From: Verrucomicrobiota bacterium
GTDB lineage: Bacteria; Verrucomicrobiota; Verrucomicrobiia; Verrucomicrobiales; Verrucomicrobiaceae
Assembly (NCBI GenBank): GCA_021413535.1
Contig: JAIOQF010000009.1
Span: forward strand, 1-13,134
Reading direction: 5' to 3'
DNA: 13,134 nucleotides
The position numbers and the translations under genes are program-made. The notes beneath the pieces were generated by a model. That model was not told the origin of the DNA, did not search any database, and saw nothing but the letters and a program-made list of their open reading frames with translations. This document shows positions 12,485-13,134 of this stretch, piece by piece. How positions within the stretch are numbered: the first letter of the stretch is position 1; the number at the start of each line of letters is the position of its first letter.

Positions 12485-13134
12485 GTGTCTTCTTCTTCGC
12501 GCCCTCTTCACCAGCGTTCACGCCCCGGCGCAGGCATTGGTGAGGGCAAGCTGAAGCTGCCGGCATGGTGCCGGAGTGATGCGATGCTGGCTCTGGCCTT
12601 GATGCTGGTGACAGTCGTGACTTATCTGCCGGTGTGGAATGCAGGCTTTATTCTGGATGACGATTCCTATCTCACAGCGAATCCCAGCATCATCGGGCCT
12701 CAGGGATTGAAGGAGGTCTGGACTACGCGCGAGGCGCGCATCTGTCCGCTAGTCATCACCACGCTTTGGGCGGGACATGCCATCTGGGGGTTGAACCCGA
12801 CGCCGTATCATGTGTTGAATGTAATTCTGCACGGACTGTGTGCGCTGTTGTTCTGCCGGGTTTTGCTGAGGCTGGGAATGTCGCGCGTGGCCGCATGGCT
12901 GGCTGCGGCCTTGTGGGCATTGCATCCGGTGCAGGTGGATACGGTGGCGTGGATTTCAGAATTGAAGAACACCCAGTCATGTTTGTTCTATCTGCTGTGC
13001 GTGCTGTTTTTTGTGAAATGGCGGCAGGAAACAACTTCAGTGGGAGTCCAGCAGGCGGGGCGCAGTCACTGGCATTATGCCTTGTCATTGCTCTGTGCCG
13101 CTCTGGCGCTGGCCAGCAAATCCTCCACGGTCGT
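12485..13134 (+). CDS. Polytopic membrane protein, TMTC / GT-C glycosyltransferase-like (3' end cut)
   Basis: The frame is open from a GTG at 12485 to the window edge, giving 216 residues. After about 33 polar residues comes a first membrane helix (36-51), then a loop with FILDDDSYLTANP (55-67). The acidic DDD in this first outside loop matches the catalytic loop of GT-C transferases that use lipid-linked sugars. Further helices cover about 90-103, 109-130, 134-146, 165-177 and 198-210. Between them are NPTPYHVLNVILHG (104-117) and ALHPVQVDTVAWISELKNTQ (145-164), both typical of TMTC-like proteins, which usually end in TPR repeats outside this window. The likely role is sugar transfer onto secreted proteins or lipids. 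ATG 12584 is an alternative start that would keep only the first helix onward. An in-frame TGA at 12470 bounds the frame. Confidence 0.8.
   Translation, partial: MSSSSRPLHQRSRPGAGIGEGKLKLPAWCRSDAMLALALMLVTVVTYLPVWNAGFILDDDSYLTANPSIIGPQGLKEVWTTREARICPLVITTLWAGHAIWGLNPTPYHVLNVILHGLCALLFCRVLLRLGMSRVAAWLAAALWALHPVQVDTVAWISELKNTQSCLFYLLCVLFFVKWRQETTSVGVQQAGRSHWHYALSLLCAALALASKSSTV

Noticed and set aside
1..13134. CRISPR arrays, tRNA or rRNA genes, insertion sequences
   Set aside because: No regularly spaced repeats, no tRNA cloverleaf, no rRNA segments and no transposase were seen on either strand.

Overview
The window is a stretch of a bacterial S10-spc ribosomal protein cluster, all genes on the + strand. 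It runs rplB, rpsS, (inserted gene), rplV, rpsC, rplP, rpmC, rpsQ, rplN, rplX, rplE, rpsH, rplF, rplR, rpsE, rplO, secY and map. It then leaves the conserved cluster for a eukaryotic-type hisA, a small exported protein of unknown function and the start of a polytopic membrane protein of the TMTC / GT-C glycosyltransferase kind, cut by the right edge. The base composition is moderately GC-rich, the L2 C-terminus is of a non-proteobacterial type, HisA is eukaryotic-type, and the spacers carry short inverted-repeat words. Together these suggest a member of the Verrucomicrobiota or a close PVC relative. That placement is an inference from family memory and not a computed phylogeny.

Positions 40-8182: sixteen ribosomal protein genes with mostly short spacers (9-80 bases) and one ATGA stop/start overlap (rplN/rplX). 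Two usual members are missing from their normal slots: rpsN (S14) between rplE and rpsH, and rpmD (L30) between rpsE and rplO. Between rpsS and rplV sits a GTG-initiated gene for a probable exported coiled-coil protein with a C-terminal beta-rich domain. It is not a ribosomal protein and is the most unusual gene of the block. Clear Shine-Dalgarno sites precede only rplP, rplN, rplE and rplF.

Positions 8183-10844: secY and map (adk is absent between them). The three successive spacers rplO-secY, secY-map and map-hisA each contain a purine-rich word after the upstream stop and its reverse complement shortly before the next start codon. Each spacer uses a different word. SecY carries an extra predicted C-terminal membrane helix.

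Positions 10845-13134: hisA matches the yeast HIS6 / plant HISN3 type, but is split by what looks like one missing base around 11280. The downstream half has its own ATG overlapping the upstream TGA (ATGA). A small GC palindrome lies inside its coding sequence. Next come an unrecognised 197-residue exported protein with a CxxC pair, a spacer with a 10-bp perfect hairpin, and the partial membrane glycosyltransferase-like gene. The first two thirds of the window make ribosomes, the Sec channel and the enzyme that trims nascent N-termini. The last part is accessory or metabolic, and the usual infA-rpmJ-rpsM-rpsK-rpoA block does not follow.
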